Positions 25,753 to 37,750 of a stretch of DNA of 64,000 nucleotides are shown here, in pieces. Position 1 is the first letter of the stretch. Every line of letters starts with the position of its first letter. The stretch spans positions 49,552-113,551 of the forward strand of contig JAIPMN010000454.1 in NCBI GenBank assembly GCA_020650975.1, written 5' to 3'. Both the position numbers and the translations under genes were made by a program. The stretch is from Apostichopus californicus. Its lineage: Eukaryota; Echinodermata; Holothuroidea; Aspidochirotida; Stichopodidae. Below the pieces are notes generated by a model that was not told where the DNA came from, ran no database searches, and was given only the letters and a program-made list of their open reading frames with translations.

Positions 25753-26358
25753 CTAGGTCAAACTACCATTTTTAATGGAGTTCAAAATCCAAAACTTCTT
25801 GCCTAAATATTTGGTGGGAATAAAACTGAGGAGAACTCAACCAGATTATATTTTAAGGTATACATATTATCCCTCCTTTAACAGTCCAAAACTGTCTCAC
25901 TTTAGCAGATTAAACCTAAAAAAAAGGGCAGCTTTACTATCAAAGTTACCTTCCGACTGTGACTCCAAACAAAGCAAAAAGAAAAAGAAGAGAAATAAAC
26001 AAGGGGAAAAAACGAAGCCCTCTGAAAAACTTATAAGCAGTACAGTGAAGAGCCTGTAAACAGCCTGCTTCAATACTACGGCTGTGCTGTTACCAGCTGG
26101 TGCATCAACAACATCATCATCATCACCGACGTAATGTTATGAATTTTTGCTTTAATCAGCAGGCGCAGGAGTTTGTGCGGTTCCATCAAATTCATAGCTA
26201 ATGAGTAGCGACACTAAGAGAGCGAGCGCCTGCAGCAAACGTATCATCAATATGCATGTCAAAGATGATTTGTCCACATCATAAATATCATGTGCAGATG
26301 TGAAACCAGTTCACCCAGTGCTCGCTGCTCTGTGGTGTATGACAGCCTGGTCATTGAC

Positions 26359-26396
26359 CATCACCGTCGTCATCCCATCGTAGGATGACGGTGATG
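26359..26396. other. Short inverted repeat (hairpin)
   Basis: The left arm CATCACCGTCGTCATCC and right arm GGATGACGGTGATG can pair with a small bulge around a 7-base loop. The arms are built from ATC/GAT-like triplets, so this may be a by-product of the surrounding trinucleotide repeat rather than a regulatory structure. Confidence 0.6.
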
Positions 26397-27335
26397 ATGA
26401 AGATGATGATGCGAGGGTGAATGGCTTATCTATGTTAACTACCTCCTCTGTGGCATAACTCAAGATGAATTTGTAGTCTCCATGAATAATTTTAAATGTA
26501 AACAGAAAAACTGATATTTAAAAAATAAAAAAATTTAAAAAGATAAAAAATAGTAGATGGATTTTTGTGGATAACTTCTCATTTCAGGATATTATTTTGT
26601 ATGTGCAGGAAATAGCTTCTTACTACAAGTCCATCGAAGAGACTGGAATCTTTTGATAATTTGGAAAGACAAAATTGCAGTTATTGCACACACCATGAAA
26701 GGGGAAAGGAAGAGATATATTTTCAAAATATTCTCACATGTTCAAAATCTGTCATATTCATAAATTTCAAGAAAGCGCGTTATAGACAGACTTGCGTAAG
26801 CTGGTATGAGCTGTGATGGGTTTTTGCCTAATTTACATTGATTTACATTGATCATGCACCAAGTAGTACTGAAGCATCAAGTTTAAGGATTCCTTATATG
26901 ATCTGTCAGTCATGAATAACAGCTGCTTCTTGCTAGAAAACTGTACAACTATAGAACCAGGCTTTCAAAATCATACTAAATTTGACAGCTAAAAAATGAA
27001 GCTCTAAATTACAGTTGTAAACAGAATGTAGAAAGACCTAACACTAACTCACCAGCCATACAAAAAAAAATTCACATTTTAATGCAATTGACTCTGGGAT
27101 AGAAAATCATATTTTATACAAATAATCACACAAATGACACAGACAAGATCAATTCAAAATTTGATGACTACATGACATTTAACTTTACTAATCCTTTTTC
27201 TTCCTGTTTTTTCTGTTTTTTCTGTTTTATCTTTCTTTCTTTTTTTACCTAGAACGGAGCTCCTGTCCAGCAAATCAAATTTTAGATCAATTCAATACAG
27301 CTCAGACTTGTGTACTGTTAAACTTTGTTTGATAT

Positions 27336-27410
27336 TTATGCATGTTTGTGTATATATGCATGTTTGTGTATACATGTTTGTGTATGCATGTTTGTGTATA
27401 TATGCATGAT
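27336..27410. repeat. Minisatellite of TATGCATGTTTGTG units
   Basis: About four to five units of TATGCATGTTTGTG(TATA), with one copy reading TACATG in place of TGCATG. The unit is about 14-20 bp and variable. Confidence 0.8.
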
Positions 27411-28379
27411 ACCACTATGTGACTAAGGCAGAAAACCATCCTGGTGACAAAGAGACACCAAAATATATGTTTCCCAGAGATTTCCCAGATCTAGTCAGAA
27501 AAAAACTTTCCTAAATCTCCCCAAAGTCACCTATTGTATCTAGTAGAAGTCTGGTAACTTGAGTAAAAAAAAGCTAATTGATCAACACTAATGAAAGTAT
27601 ACAATGGTCACTACTACTGTACCTGGGTATTGTTAATTGGAGGCTGTATAGGCACACGTATGCACATATTTGACAGCTCCATCGAAAATGAATTTAAGTT
27701 CTGACACGTTCGCATGGTACATAAACACTACGTACTGTACTGTGAACACATGTAAAACAAGTTCTACTCACTGGCCAGTTACATGTGTTAAATTGCCTGA
27801 CAATTCATTATTTCAAAGTGACAAGTTTTGTTACTATCGATGATGTATTGCCTCGTATATTAACACACTTTACATCCATCAACGGGGAGAGCAAACAACT
27901 ATTACAGGATTACTCACTGACCAACCATCACGATACGTTAGTCACTGTTTTTGTTATTAATTGGAGATGTATCATGTATTCAATCTTCATTACTAATTCT
28001 GCTTCTTCCAAGAGAGAAAGAGAGCTACAGTAGCTAGCTTCAAGAATGTAAATTTATACATAGGAGAAAATGTATAAATCCTGTTTTATGACTGAGTACT
28101 AGTAAATCCTTTTATAAAGCTTCTAACTCACAATATATACAAAACAGTTAGTTGTGCATAAAGAAACCTGAAATCGATAACGTTTAGTGGTTCCGATGTC
28201 TAAACATACTAATAGTGTGGTAAGCCATACATGGTAATATGCATGAACTTGTGTACACCAAACTGAAGAGGATTATCTATATTGACTAATGTCGCAACAT
28301 ATGAAGGAAGGTACTAGGAATCACTTATGATGTTGAGAAAGTCTATGTAGTGACATAGTATTATAAAATGTTGTGTTTA

Positions 28380-28620
28380 AATGGTCCCAAAAATATTTGG
28401 CCCAAACAAATTGACTCAAAATATATATTTGCCCCCCAAAAAATTAAACCCAGGATATGTGGGCCCAAATAGTATCAAAAGTATTGGACACCACAAATTC
28501 GAACCCAGAGAATGTGTACCAAAATGCATTTGATTTGGAAAGAAAATTTGGGCCAACCCGGCCCAAAGATGGGCCCAGAATATTTTCGGGCCCAGATGGT
28601 CCCAAAAAATTGAGGCCTCC
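28380..28620. repeat. Degenerate GGCCCA/GGTCCCAAAA-rich repeat
   Basis: The segment is studded with GGCCCAAA, GGGCCCA, GGTCCCAAAAA and AACCCAG words spaced roughly 15-25 bp apart, unlike its AT-rich neighbours. Both strands have open frames here because of the repeat, with recurring FW, GP and GLAQIF-type residues. It looks like an ancient, heavily decayed minisatellite. Confidence 0.55.
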
Positions 28621-29437
28621 ATGTACCAGCTATCAACCAACAACTGTCTACAAAGTTTGGCTACAATCTGACCAAAGGTAGTGGAGTTATTGCAATGTAA
28701 AGATTTTTGCATTGGATCCATAACCCCTCATCAATATTCATAAGGTCAGCATCAAAGACAACACGATACACACACAAGTATCACAAGTATCCATCACTCG
28801 GTTGCTGAGTTATCGCAGACCCAAACAAGTGTCACAAACGCACAAACACACATACACACACGGTAACCTGACTGCATAGGTTCGTTCGCAATGTGATGCA
28901 ATGCAATGTGATGCACAACTTGAAAATAAATGCAAAACTTCGAACTTTAGGTCTACCCAATCTGGCTACTGTACAGTAGGTGAGACAAGCTTTTTGGTTC
29001 GCATAAGATCCCATACAAGCTACTGTATGTAAATTTCTGGTCAACATTCAGAGAATTGATGGATGTATGTTTCACAGGCAATTATGTTTCAGCAAATGAT
29101 CTGCAGAAAGCATGAAATGGCAGCTCCACTTTCCTTTAACTTAGATTGAAGAAGAAGAAACCGTCCAATGAGCAGTTACGATCTTTTTTTCTTAAACAGC
29201 TTTTTTTCCTTGAGTCGACTAACAAAGTACTGCTTTCAAATAGCTTCTTAATGCACTAAACTAAAAATTGTCAAAGTTTTATTTTCCTTACAAATCTTGC
29301 CCCGTCATTGTTTACCCATTTTTTAATTCCCGCAATTGCATGTCATCTACAGTACAAGATATCATCGGTTACCCTGAACACAACTGCAAAAATGACAAAC
29401 CCATATACTGGTTCCAAACCCACCCATCCCCTTCCCC
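28621..29437. other. Filler
   Basis: Contains short CACA-rich (28830-28862) and GATGCAATG-type (28890-28916) repeats. No gene was seen. Confidence 0.5.
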
Positions 29438-30115
29438 ATGCCCTCCTGTAAGTCTGGTGTGGTAAATCACCCCCAACCCTTTCCCACTGCTGATAAAACT
29501 AGCAATGTAACTAGTAAATGTATTCATGATTTTCAAAAATTAAACAATTCCATGATCAAATTGGTCCAAAACATTTTTTGGTTTTTACATAATACCCTTT
29601 CTTTATTTTATTCTTATATTCTCAGACTATTTCATTATCATCTGTGCCTGTTAAGTCCCCATATGGTGGTAGCCCGACAAAATGTTCATAAAAAATTGAA
29701 ATGGCTTTGTTCAAATTGCCAGTGCGGCATTGTACCGTATGTTCTTCTGAAATCGCGACTCGTGAAAATGCTTCTGATTAGACATGCAATACAAAGAGAA
29801 ACTAAAAGAATGGCAGTTTCTTATACATTTCTGTTTTTCTTGCAGTTTTTTTTTCCTTTTTTTTGTGTGTTTGTTTCCTTTTTTCCCTTTTTGAAGAGTA
29901 CTTCAGCTTTCCTTTATCTTCCTAAAAAAGAAAATCCATTTAACGCTAATTGCTCCTTCAACCGTACCGAACATAACTGGGAATGTTATGATAGTGCAAG
30001 GAACCCCTTAACGAAGACAGTCTCCGACTGCATCAAGAAAACAAATTCAACTTACGTTTTGTGTCATGATTCTGTAACAGTGCCTGGTACACAGATCGGT
30101 CTGAAAACAATTTGA
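29438..30115 (+). CDS. Longest ORF in window, 225 codons, unknown
   Basis: This true ATG frame is the longest in the window. In sequence this AT-rich a run this long is uncommon, though not decisive in a 64-kb window. The N-terminal part is unremarkable. A phenylalanine-rich hydrophobic stretch (about residues 130-152) comes from a T-rich tract and could act as a membrane segment only if the gene is real. After it comes a cysteine-containing segment with NCS, NRT and NST glycosylation sequons and four to five cysteines, loosely extracellular in character. No domain is recognised, no splice context or upstream promoter was found, and codon use looks like local base composition. It may well be spurious. 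Confidence 0.2.
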   Translation: MPSCKSGVVNHPQPFPTADKTSNVTSKCIHDFQKLNNSMIKLVQNIFWFLHNTLSLFYSYILRLFHYHLCLLSPHMVVARQNVHKKLKWLCSNCQCGIVPYVLLKSRLVKMLLIRHAIQRETKRMAVSYTFLFFLQFFFPFFCVFVSFFPFLKSTSAFLYLPKKENPFNANCSFNRTEHNWECYDSARNPLTKTVSDCIKKTNSTYVLCHDSVTVPGTQIGLKTI

Positions 30116-33100
30116 TTAATTTGATTAATTCGATCAAAACATTCATCGTACGGAATTGTTCCGACAACTTTGAAGGTGAAATCATACATGAATACATTCA
30201 ATATGGATGGAAAGCAAAGTTATTATAGTCATCCCTTGTGTTGTTGGTTAACATTCTTACACCTAGAGAAAGTCTATATTTCTGTTTAAAAATTTTTTTT
30301 TTAAATCTTTGAATTAATAATGTATAAAACTGAAGCATAATTTAACCTCTTTCTTCAATATAGCTTACAGAAGTACCTTTCGAGATTAATTAAATTGCGT
30401 CAATATGACACGTAATCCTGCTTCTCATGTGAGTCAAACTTTTCCTTTGTAGTAGATATCAATTAGAAGCGAACTTAATATTCAATTCACAGACGTGATG
30501 TGGTTGTGGGGGGAGGGGGGGTAAGTAAAATTATATTTCTCTCCTTCCAATCCCTATCTCAAACTCTTCTACCTCTACTCCTGTGCTAACATCCTCCTCC
30601 CTGCCCCCCCCCTCCCTCCCCATCGCTCCATCCCTGGCCGCTTGTAGCAAACAATTCTTTGGGCACATCAAGAGCTCTGCATAATTAATTTAATGAAGAG
30701 AACGTAAGCCATTTAGAAGGCAGTCACGTTTAATAACATCTGAGAGAATCACTCCCCCAAATTGGGTAATTGAAAGCTTAATTGAACCTAATTGAACCTT
30801 ATTTGTTTACCCAAGTCACCAAAACTTGTTACATCATGTAGCACTGTCCAAACAAACTTGCTAGTCCATTAACAACTTCATTTGTGCAAGTTATCTTCTG
30901 TTTTATGTCGAAAACACACAGTTGTGAGACTGTAATGCACACACACACGGACAGACCGAATTGGACAAAGCTGGGTTTACAAAATGTAATATTTACTGGT
31001 ATTATCACAGGTCTCTGGATGGTACAAGTTGTAATCAATATGCAAATATATACAGATGAAGATTATGCAAATTATATACAGATGAAGATTGGTTGGAATG
31101 AGGACCCATTGGGGTGGTCCATATATTATGCTACAGCACAATACCTGTTTTTCCAATCTCATCCAAAAGGGGGGGGGGGATCTCTATTGGATGCGATGTG
31201 ACAGACAGGTAAGAGAGGGATGAATTAAATCTATGGATAAATTATGAACTCTCAATCCTGCAGACTTGGATAGTTTTTGGATACATGTCCAAGACAACTT
31301 TGCATAATGAGGATTGAAACTCCATTGATTCCTAATAACTGATCCCTAATAAACTTCGACATAATTACTCTCTGTATGTTATTGCCAGAATGCTGCACTA
31401 CCAAGGTATGAAAACACCAGCTGCTCAAATGTGGTGACCCTCAAATTTCTTTTAGTGCAATTCCTATTTCTGTTATTCACAATATTTATCAATTTACATA
31501 TCTATTTATTACATTTCTGAGACAAAATTGTTCGACAACGTAAGACCATTCTCTACATAAATATTCCTTCTCACATGTTCCAAAGATGGTTCCCTCGTGA
31601 AAAAGTCGTACTGATTCGTTTAAAAGAAAGAAGAAAAAAAATACTGTACGCGAAATTTGAAACCAATCATAAAATGGAGAGGATGGTACAACCTTTCCAT
31701 TTCCTAATCTACCAGAGAAAGTTTTTCATCATGTATGATTATGAAGGCGGGCTTTGCCTGTTAACAGCAGTCTCCACCAACGGTAGTCTTGTCGTCATCT
31801 GCTTATATATGAGTCATCAAATGTCATCCATATTTCATAAATCCACGATATTCCATTACCATATCTCATCTCGCACACCAGTAAATTCAAAATTATAAAC
31901 TACGAGAGTACCATAATTGAAGTAACGTACACAAAAACCATCGCAAACTGTCATCTGAGTTCGCCGCTGCGTTAGAATACCGAATGCATCGTATAAAACA
32001 AACGCAGTTTCATGGCATATGTAAAACACGCATAAAAAAATAAAAAAAACACATATCTCGCAGGATCGAATGTTTCATGTTTTCCTTTTATTTATAATTT
32101 CCATTTTTTTGCTTTCAATTTTCTTTTTTTCTTTTCTTTCCTTTTTATTTATCTTGGCAGTGTATAAACTTGCACGGAATTTGACTTGGGCTATTTTTAG
32201 TAAGGAAATTTATTATTCTTCGAAGCAAAAGTTTGTTTACGTTTGGAAATGTCACAAACTGCTAACAAAATTTACCTGTTTCATTTCTATCAGTGTCAAG
32301 AAAGAAAGCTCTTTAGGTAAACAATTGTTGTTTTTTTCATGGAGTAAAGGGGAAACAACCTTGGTGCATGGACAATTAAGAATATTATGAATTCAGCCTT
32401 ACAAGTACATAACCATAGATGTGTTGAGCCAACTAAACTTTAAAGCAATATGGTCACTTCTTTTATAACATAATTTTGCTCATTTTTGGGGGGTTTTTTT
32501 AGAAAAAATTGGCAGTATTTCAAAGTTTACGGTTTTTATTATTCTAATTGATTTTATATATTAATGATATTTCTAATTTAAACACTAATTAATTTATACC
32601 AAATATTAAATACCACTGAAGTACTGTATACAGTAGTTGATAAATTTCTTTTGTTTACAATGCCCTCGTCAATCCTAACATAGTCAACCATGCTGTATGT
32701 CAGTGACATGATGAAAGCTGTGAAAATGGCCGATTTTTTCTGATCTCTTTATTGTAGTCTTCATGATTAGAATTTTTATTCTAATCCACAAATTTATTTC
32801 AATAGTTCTCATCAATATTGGACATTTATGTATCTCTCAGTTCATATCATATAATATGGTCAACTGAATGATTCATTAGGTTTTCTTTTTTTTTTTTTAA
32901 TTTTGTTTCTTTATTTGTTAGTTCTAGTTCAAGCTTATACAACTGGTCAAACTTATCCATTTAATCCAAGCTTGGTAACAGATAACACCCTCCCCCCCCC
33001 CACCCTCCCCTCTCAACAAACCTCAAACCTCAGACCCCTTCCCCCTTCGAATCGATCAAACGTAGTCACATAGTGCTCACAGTTTTCAATTTGCTCTTGA

Positions 33101-33488
33101 CTGACATTTTTCACATCCATGTGATTCTGTTCTCACTGGAGGAAGTAGTCATTTTCCAAAGTGTGAATGATGTTGGAATGTGTTAATTCTTTCAGATTGT
33201 CTCTTTTCGGGAGCAATTTTATTAAAAACTTGTGTGCAAAAATAAAACAACAAATTTCAGCTAAAGAGACCTTCACAATACTTTTGACAGTCTGGGTTAA
33301 AGCAAATCTGTGGTTCATGTCAAAACACAATGTATCAAGTACTGCTTTTAAGATCCTGGGGATGGTGGGGTGGATGGAGGTTGGGGGTTGTAAATTGGTT
33401 GGTGTAGTCTTGTGTATAATGACAGTTATTTTAAATTCAAGTATTCTGAACTATTTTTTAACACCATCTATAGACTACTGTATAGACT
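30116..33488. other. Filler with poly-C, poly-G and poly-T patches
   Basis: No confident gene. It has C-rich sequence at 30600-30622, a TAATT-rich patch at 30680-30805 that could be a homeodomain-rich enhancer or simple AT bias, a 31-bp near-duplication around ATACAGATGAAGATT at 31050-31090, a G-run at 31170-31179, and T-rich tracts at 32100-32150 and 32882-32900. Confidence 0.45.
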
Positions 33489-33607
33489 CAGGGTTCGGTT
33501 TCTTCCGGGGACGTGGAAGAAACAGGAAGAAACCTATTTCTTCCGAGTGGAAAAAAACATGTTTTTTCAGCGGTTTTTTCCACCCCGGAAGAAACCTGCG
33601 AACCCTG
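33489..33607. mobile_element. Palindromic MITE, CAGGGTTCG termini, copy 1
   Basis: The 119-bp element begins CAGGGTTCG and ends CGAACCCTG. The inverted similarity continues inward through GTTTCTTCCGGGG on both arms, so nearly the whole element folds back on itself. GGAAGAAAC blocks recur inside. The flanks carry TATAGACT before the element and AATAGACT three bases after it, a possible imperfect target-site duplication of a size usual for hAT elements. CAG ends also fit hAT-type termini. It carries no coding capacity, so it would be a non-autonomous element. Confidence 0.75.
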
Positions 33608-33714
33608 TGTAATAGACTATTGTATAAGTATATGTTTACATGGCTGGAGATATTGTTTTGCAAACACCATCGGTTTTAATATTATAAGTGAGGATAATCT
33701 TCATCACTGTTCAG

Positions 33715-33819
33715 CAGGGTTCGCAAGTTTCTTCCAGGGCAGAAACAGCGAGGGGGGGGGGGAAGAAACAGGTTTTTCCCAGTTTCTTCCACTGAAATTG
33801 GAAGAAACTCAAACCAGTG
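33715..33819. mobile_element. Related MITE, copy 2, decayed right end
   Basis: It opens CAGGGTTCGCAAGTTTCTTCCA and contains two further GGAAGAAAC-type blocks. Its right end, GAAGAAACTCAAACCAGTG, aligns imperfectly with the terminus of copy 1. A G-run at 33752-33762 interrupts the left half. It lies only 107 bp from copy 1 and is clearly the same family but more diverged. Confidence 0.65.
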
Positions 33820-34400
33820 GAAAATTTCTGTTTAAAAGTTTTTTTTTAATTATTTTGTGTACTGACTGATTAATGTAAAATCTAAGAACTAAACAAAACT
33901 GAGCCACACTGTCAACAAATCAACAACAAGTCTTGGAGCATGGAGCTACTGGCTACAACTTCCTGCTTAGAGCCACGAGATAATCTTGCTAAACCAACGT
34001 GGATTTTTCAATGCATTTAATTTTGTATGACCCAGTGGATTAATTCACTATGTACAGCTGGTCCAGTTCTGTGTAATTGTAGGGTTCTTAGGCCAATAGT
34101 TTTTAAGACATTCACATTCCACTTAAAGAGATTGAAGAGTTACTATTGTGGAGAGAGATGAGGGAAGGCAATGGGTGGGGTTGGGAGAGGAAGAGGGAAC
34201 CAGTCTTGTGTAAATGACCTTTTAAATTGTTTTTCTGTAGGGACAAAATGTGTGTTGACAGTGTTGCCAGTCTTTGTATGTCAAAAACCATAATTTGTTT
34301 TCTCTAAAGAATTTATACCACATGATGTACAACATTGTCACATTTTGATGGAAACTGACAAAAGTGTTTTAAATTGCCTATCAATTTAAGGGGAGGGAAG
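33820..34400. other. Filler
   Basis: Unique-looking sequence between the MITE pair and the large minisatellite. A purine-rich stretch occurs at 34145-34200. No gene was seen. Confidence 0.5.
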
Positions 34401-35662
34401 CAAGAACTAGGACACAAGACTAGGAGAACTAGGAGACAAAAACTAGGAGACAAGAACTAGGAGACAAGAAATAGGAGACAAGAACTAGGAGACAAGAACT
34501 AGGAGACAAGAACTAGGAGACAAGAAATAGGAGACAAGAACTAGGAGACAAGAACTAGGAGACAAGAAATAGGAGACAAGAAATAGGAGACAGGAAATAG
34601 GAGACAAGAACTAGGAGACAAGAAATAGGAGACAAGAACTAGGAGACAAGAAATAGGAGACAAGAAATAGGAGACAAGAACTAGGAGACAAGAAATAGGA
34701 GACAAGAAATAGGAGACAAGAAATAGGAGACAGGAAATAGGAGACAAGAAATAGGAGACAAGAACTAGGAGACAAGAAATAGGAGACAAGAAATAGGAGA
34801 CAGGAAATAGGAGACAAGAACTAGGAGACAAGAAATAGGAGACAAGAACTAGGAGACAAGAACTAGGAGACAAGAACTAGGAGACAAGAAATAGGAGACA
34901 AGAACTAGGAGACAAGAACTAGGAGACAAGAAATAGGAGACAAGAACTAGGAGACAAGAAATAGGAGACAAGAAATAGGAGACAAGAACTAGGAGACAAG
35001 ACTAGGAGACTAGGAGACTAGGAGACAAGGCTGGGAGACAAGAACTATGAGACAAGAACTAGGAGACTAGGAGACAAGACTAGAACTAGGAGACTAGGAG
35101 ACAAAACTAGGAGAACTAGGAGACAAGAACTATGAGACAAGGCTAGGAGAACTAGGAGACAAGATTATTAGACAAGGACTAGGAGACAAGACTGGGACAA
35201 CTAGGAGACAAGAACTAGGAGACAAGAACTAGGAGACAAGAACTAGGAGACAAGAAATAGGAGACAGGAAATAGGAGACAAGAACTAGGAGACAAGAACT
35301 AGGAGACAAGAAATAGGAGACAAGAACTAGGAGACAAGAAATAGGAGACAAGAACTAGGAGACAAGACTAGGAGACTAGGAGACTAGGAGACAAGGCTGG
35401 GAGACAAGAACTATGAGACAAGAACTAGGAGACTAGGAGACAAGACTAGAACTAGGAGACTAGGAGACAAAACTAGGAGAACTAGGAGACAAGAACTATG
35501 AGACAAGGCTAGGAGAACTAGGAGACAAGACTATTAGACAAGGACTAGGAGACAAGACTGGGACAACTAGGAGACAAGAACTAGGAGACAAGAACTAGGA
35601 GACAAGAACTAGGAGACAAGAAATAGGAGACAGGAAATAGGAGACAAGAACTAGGAGACAAG
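34401..35662. repeat. 14-bp minisatellite (GAACTAGGAGACAA) with higher-order structure
   Basis: About 1.26 kb consists of a 14-bp unit with two main forms, GAACTAGGAGACAA and GAAATAGGAGACAA, plus a rarer CAGGAAATAGG variant. From about 34990 the array is irregular, with truncated ACTAGGAG units and GACAAGGCTGGG. This irregular block recurs almost perfectly 366 bp downstream: GGCTGGGAGACAAG at about 35030 and 35396, CAGGAAATAGG at 35265 and 35631. Because 14 is not a multiple of 3, all frames repeat every 14 residues, producing spurious minus-strand frames rich in Ser, Cys and Leu. Confidence 0.95.
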
Positions 35663-37540
35663 TCAGAGAGGTATGACGTATTTATATTCCTACCAACTAT
35701 AAAAGATTATGTACTTCGCACACACAAAAAACCTCCCCCCAAAAGTTCCTTTCATCAAACTTTTTACACCTTTTGGACTTTTTACACTCTCATCATTGTC
35801 TATGATTTTATAACCTTTGATAGTCAGTTCACCTGAAGAAAAATGTGCTTTGGAGGGAAACTAACAGCAACATTAGCAGGGGCATTAGCTAATATAAACT
35901 CTCACTGGGTCAGACAAACTCCACAGATTATTGTCAACATCCAACATAAACTTCAGGTGGGTAAATAAACTATCACCCAATCAATTTCCTCAATAGGATT
36001 TTTTTTTTGGAAACTTGAGGATGCTGTTATAAGAAGGTGAGGTTTCAATCTTAAAACGGTCTATTGAGCCACATCGTGGGTTAAGGCGCCATAGGAAGGA
36101 ACTTTTTGCACTAGGGTTTGGTGAAGTTTTGACCCTACTTGGCAAATAGTTAAATACAAAAGTTCTGCTAACATAATGCAGTTCATTTACAGTACTAGCA
36201 TGACCTACAGTACCTTTGCAAAAATGATACTCTAAAAAAAAAAATCAAATACAAATATGCTTTCTGTGCTAATAAAAGAAATTAATATGGAAAAATGACC
36301 GGGTAAAGAAATGTTTTTAATTCAAAAGGGAGTCAATACATTATTTGCTCATACATGTTTACAATAGGCAAACATACCTAAAGAATGTCCTAATTGCATT
36401 TCGTATTTACACTCAGTGGGTTTGACAAAATTGTGTAAGAAACCAATGGACAATATAAAGCACAGCTTATTGCTCAACACTGGATCCCTCACTCCAAATA
36501 GCACACTGTCCACTGAAATACTGTGTGAAGACAGCTAACACTTTTATTTACAGTATATAAGGTCAAACATCCCCCACAGCTTCGAGATTACGAAACAAAA
36601 GCCCATTGATTTGTCGGTGCAAAATGAAACAATATTTGACTAATCATTTATTTACCAGTACATTAATGAGACCCAAATCTTGCTATCATCCTTAGCTACA
36701 TATGATATTTATATAATATTTGTAGGATGAACCACTCCTCTAAATAGCTATGAAATCTTGTTCAGTTTGGGACGGAGGATGTTTATATCCCGGGACTGTC
36801 ATTGCTGTAAATCTGTGATGTCGATTATTCCTGCTTGAAACGGAAACGGAAATGCCATAATTAGGTCATGTTACAGGGTCGGTCAATAATGTTTATCCAG
36901 TATTGGCTAAATCCATCTCAGTTGTAGTTACTTAACAGGAAATTAACATTGTGATTAAGAAAGAAAACAAGATATTGAGGCACATGTATGTATATAGGCT
37001 TGTTTTCTCAAGTCTTCAGCCTTGTGTATGAAGAAGGACCATTTATCTCCCAAATTTGAATCACAACATTAATTGCATTACAACCAGAAAGTTGTTTATC
37101 AGTGTCTTTGTCACACACACAAGACCAATAACGATGGAAGAGTTTGTGTCTCCTTTAACATTAGTCTTCTTCCCATTTCAAGAAACTCTGCTCAGGCATC
37201 CCAAGACTACCGGTGGTCCAAGAAGGCTAAACGAACGACTTAATTTCTGTTCAAAGAACCAAATCTATTCCTTCAAGTGGTTGCAAGGACTACCACTTGA
37301 TGTATAATAACTGTGAAAGTACTGTCATGTTCGGATAATTCATGGCTATTATTGGACTGTGCAGACTTGTAAAACGATATCCAGGTTTGATAACCTGGAT
37401 GCCTTTCTTCTCACTCCCTCAAAACCTCCTCACCCAACTCCTCCCTAACCTCCCAACCCCCCAAAACACCCCTTTACACCATCTAACCTTGCCACCCCAA
37501 TAAACTACCCCTCACCCCTCTCCTCTCACCCCATCAACAA
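35663..37540. other. Filler
   Basis: No gene was seen. C-rich sequence precedes the minisatellite at 37541. The frame at 37056-37307 is not protein-like enough to call. Confidence 0.45.
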
Positions 37541-37750
37541 TCTCATCCCTGCTTCCTCTAATCCCTGCTTCCTCTAATCCCTGCTTCCTCTAATCCCTGC
37601 TTCCTCTAATCCCTGCTTCCTCTAATCCCTGCTGCCTCTAATCCCTGCTGCCTCTAATCCCTGCTGCCTCTAATCCCTGCTTCCTCTAATCCCTGCTCCC
37701 TCTAATCCCTGCTCCCTCTAATCCCTGCTTCCTCTAATCCCTGCATCCTC
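37541..37750. repeat. 16-bp minisatellite (ATCCCTGCTTCCTCTA)
   Basis: About 13 tandem copies of a 16-bp pyrimidine-rich unit. A single variable position cluster reads GCTTCC, GCTGCC, GCTCCC or GCATCC. Like variants are grouped: TTCC first, then three TGCC, then one TTCC, two TCCC, one TTCC and a terminal ATCC copy. This suggests local spread of variants by unequal exchange or slippage. Confidence 0.93.

Larger units (their letters stand above)
25753..28379. other. Filler; possible upstream intron
   Basis: It contains a hairpin at 26359-26396, GAT/ATC triplet patches (26105-26125, 26388-26412), a TATGCATGTTTGTG minisatellite (27336-27410) and A/T homopolymers. No gene is called; frames such as 25775-26059 end in lysine-rich A-tracts. 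Confidence 0.45.

Noticed and set aside
30680-30805. TAATT-rich conserved enhancer
   Set aside because: Homeodomain-like TAAT words are expected at this base composition; no second species is available to show conservation.
32070-32390. 106-codon frame with a hydrophobic N-terminus resembling a signal peptide
   Set aside because: The hydrophobic stretch is a T-rich tract (TTT/TTC codons); the remainder has no family resemblance and no splice context.
34541-34873. 110-codon minus-strand frame rich in Ser, Cys, Leu and Val
   Set aside because: It lies wholly inside the 14-bp minisatellite; all frames repeat every 14 residues, so openness is a repeat artefact.
34401-35662. CRISPR-like regular array
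   Set aside because: Units are directly adjacent with no unique spacers, and the context is eukaryotic. The arrays at 12087, 37541 and 52371 fail for the same reason.
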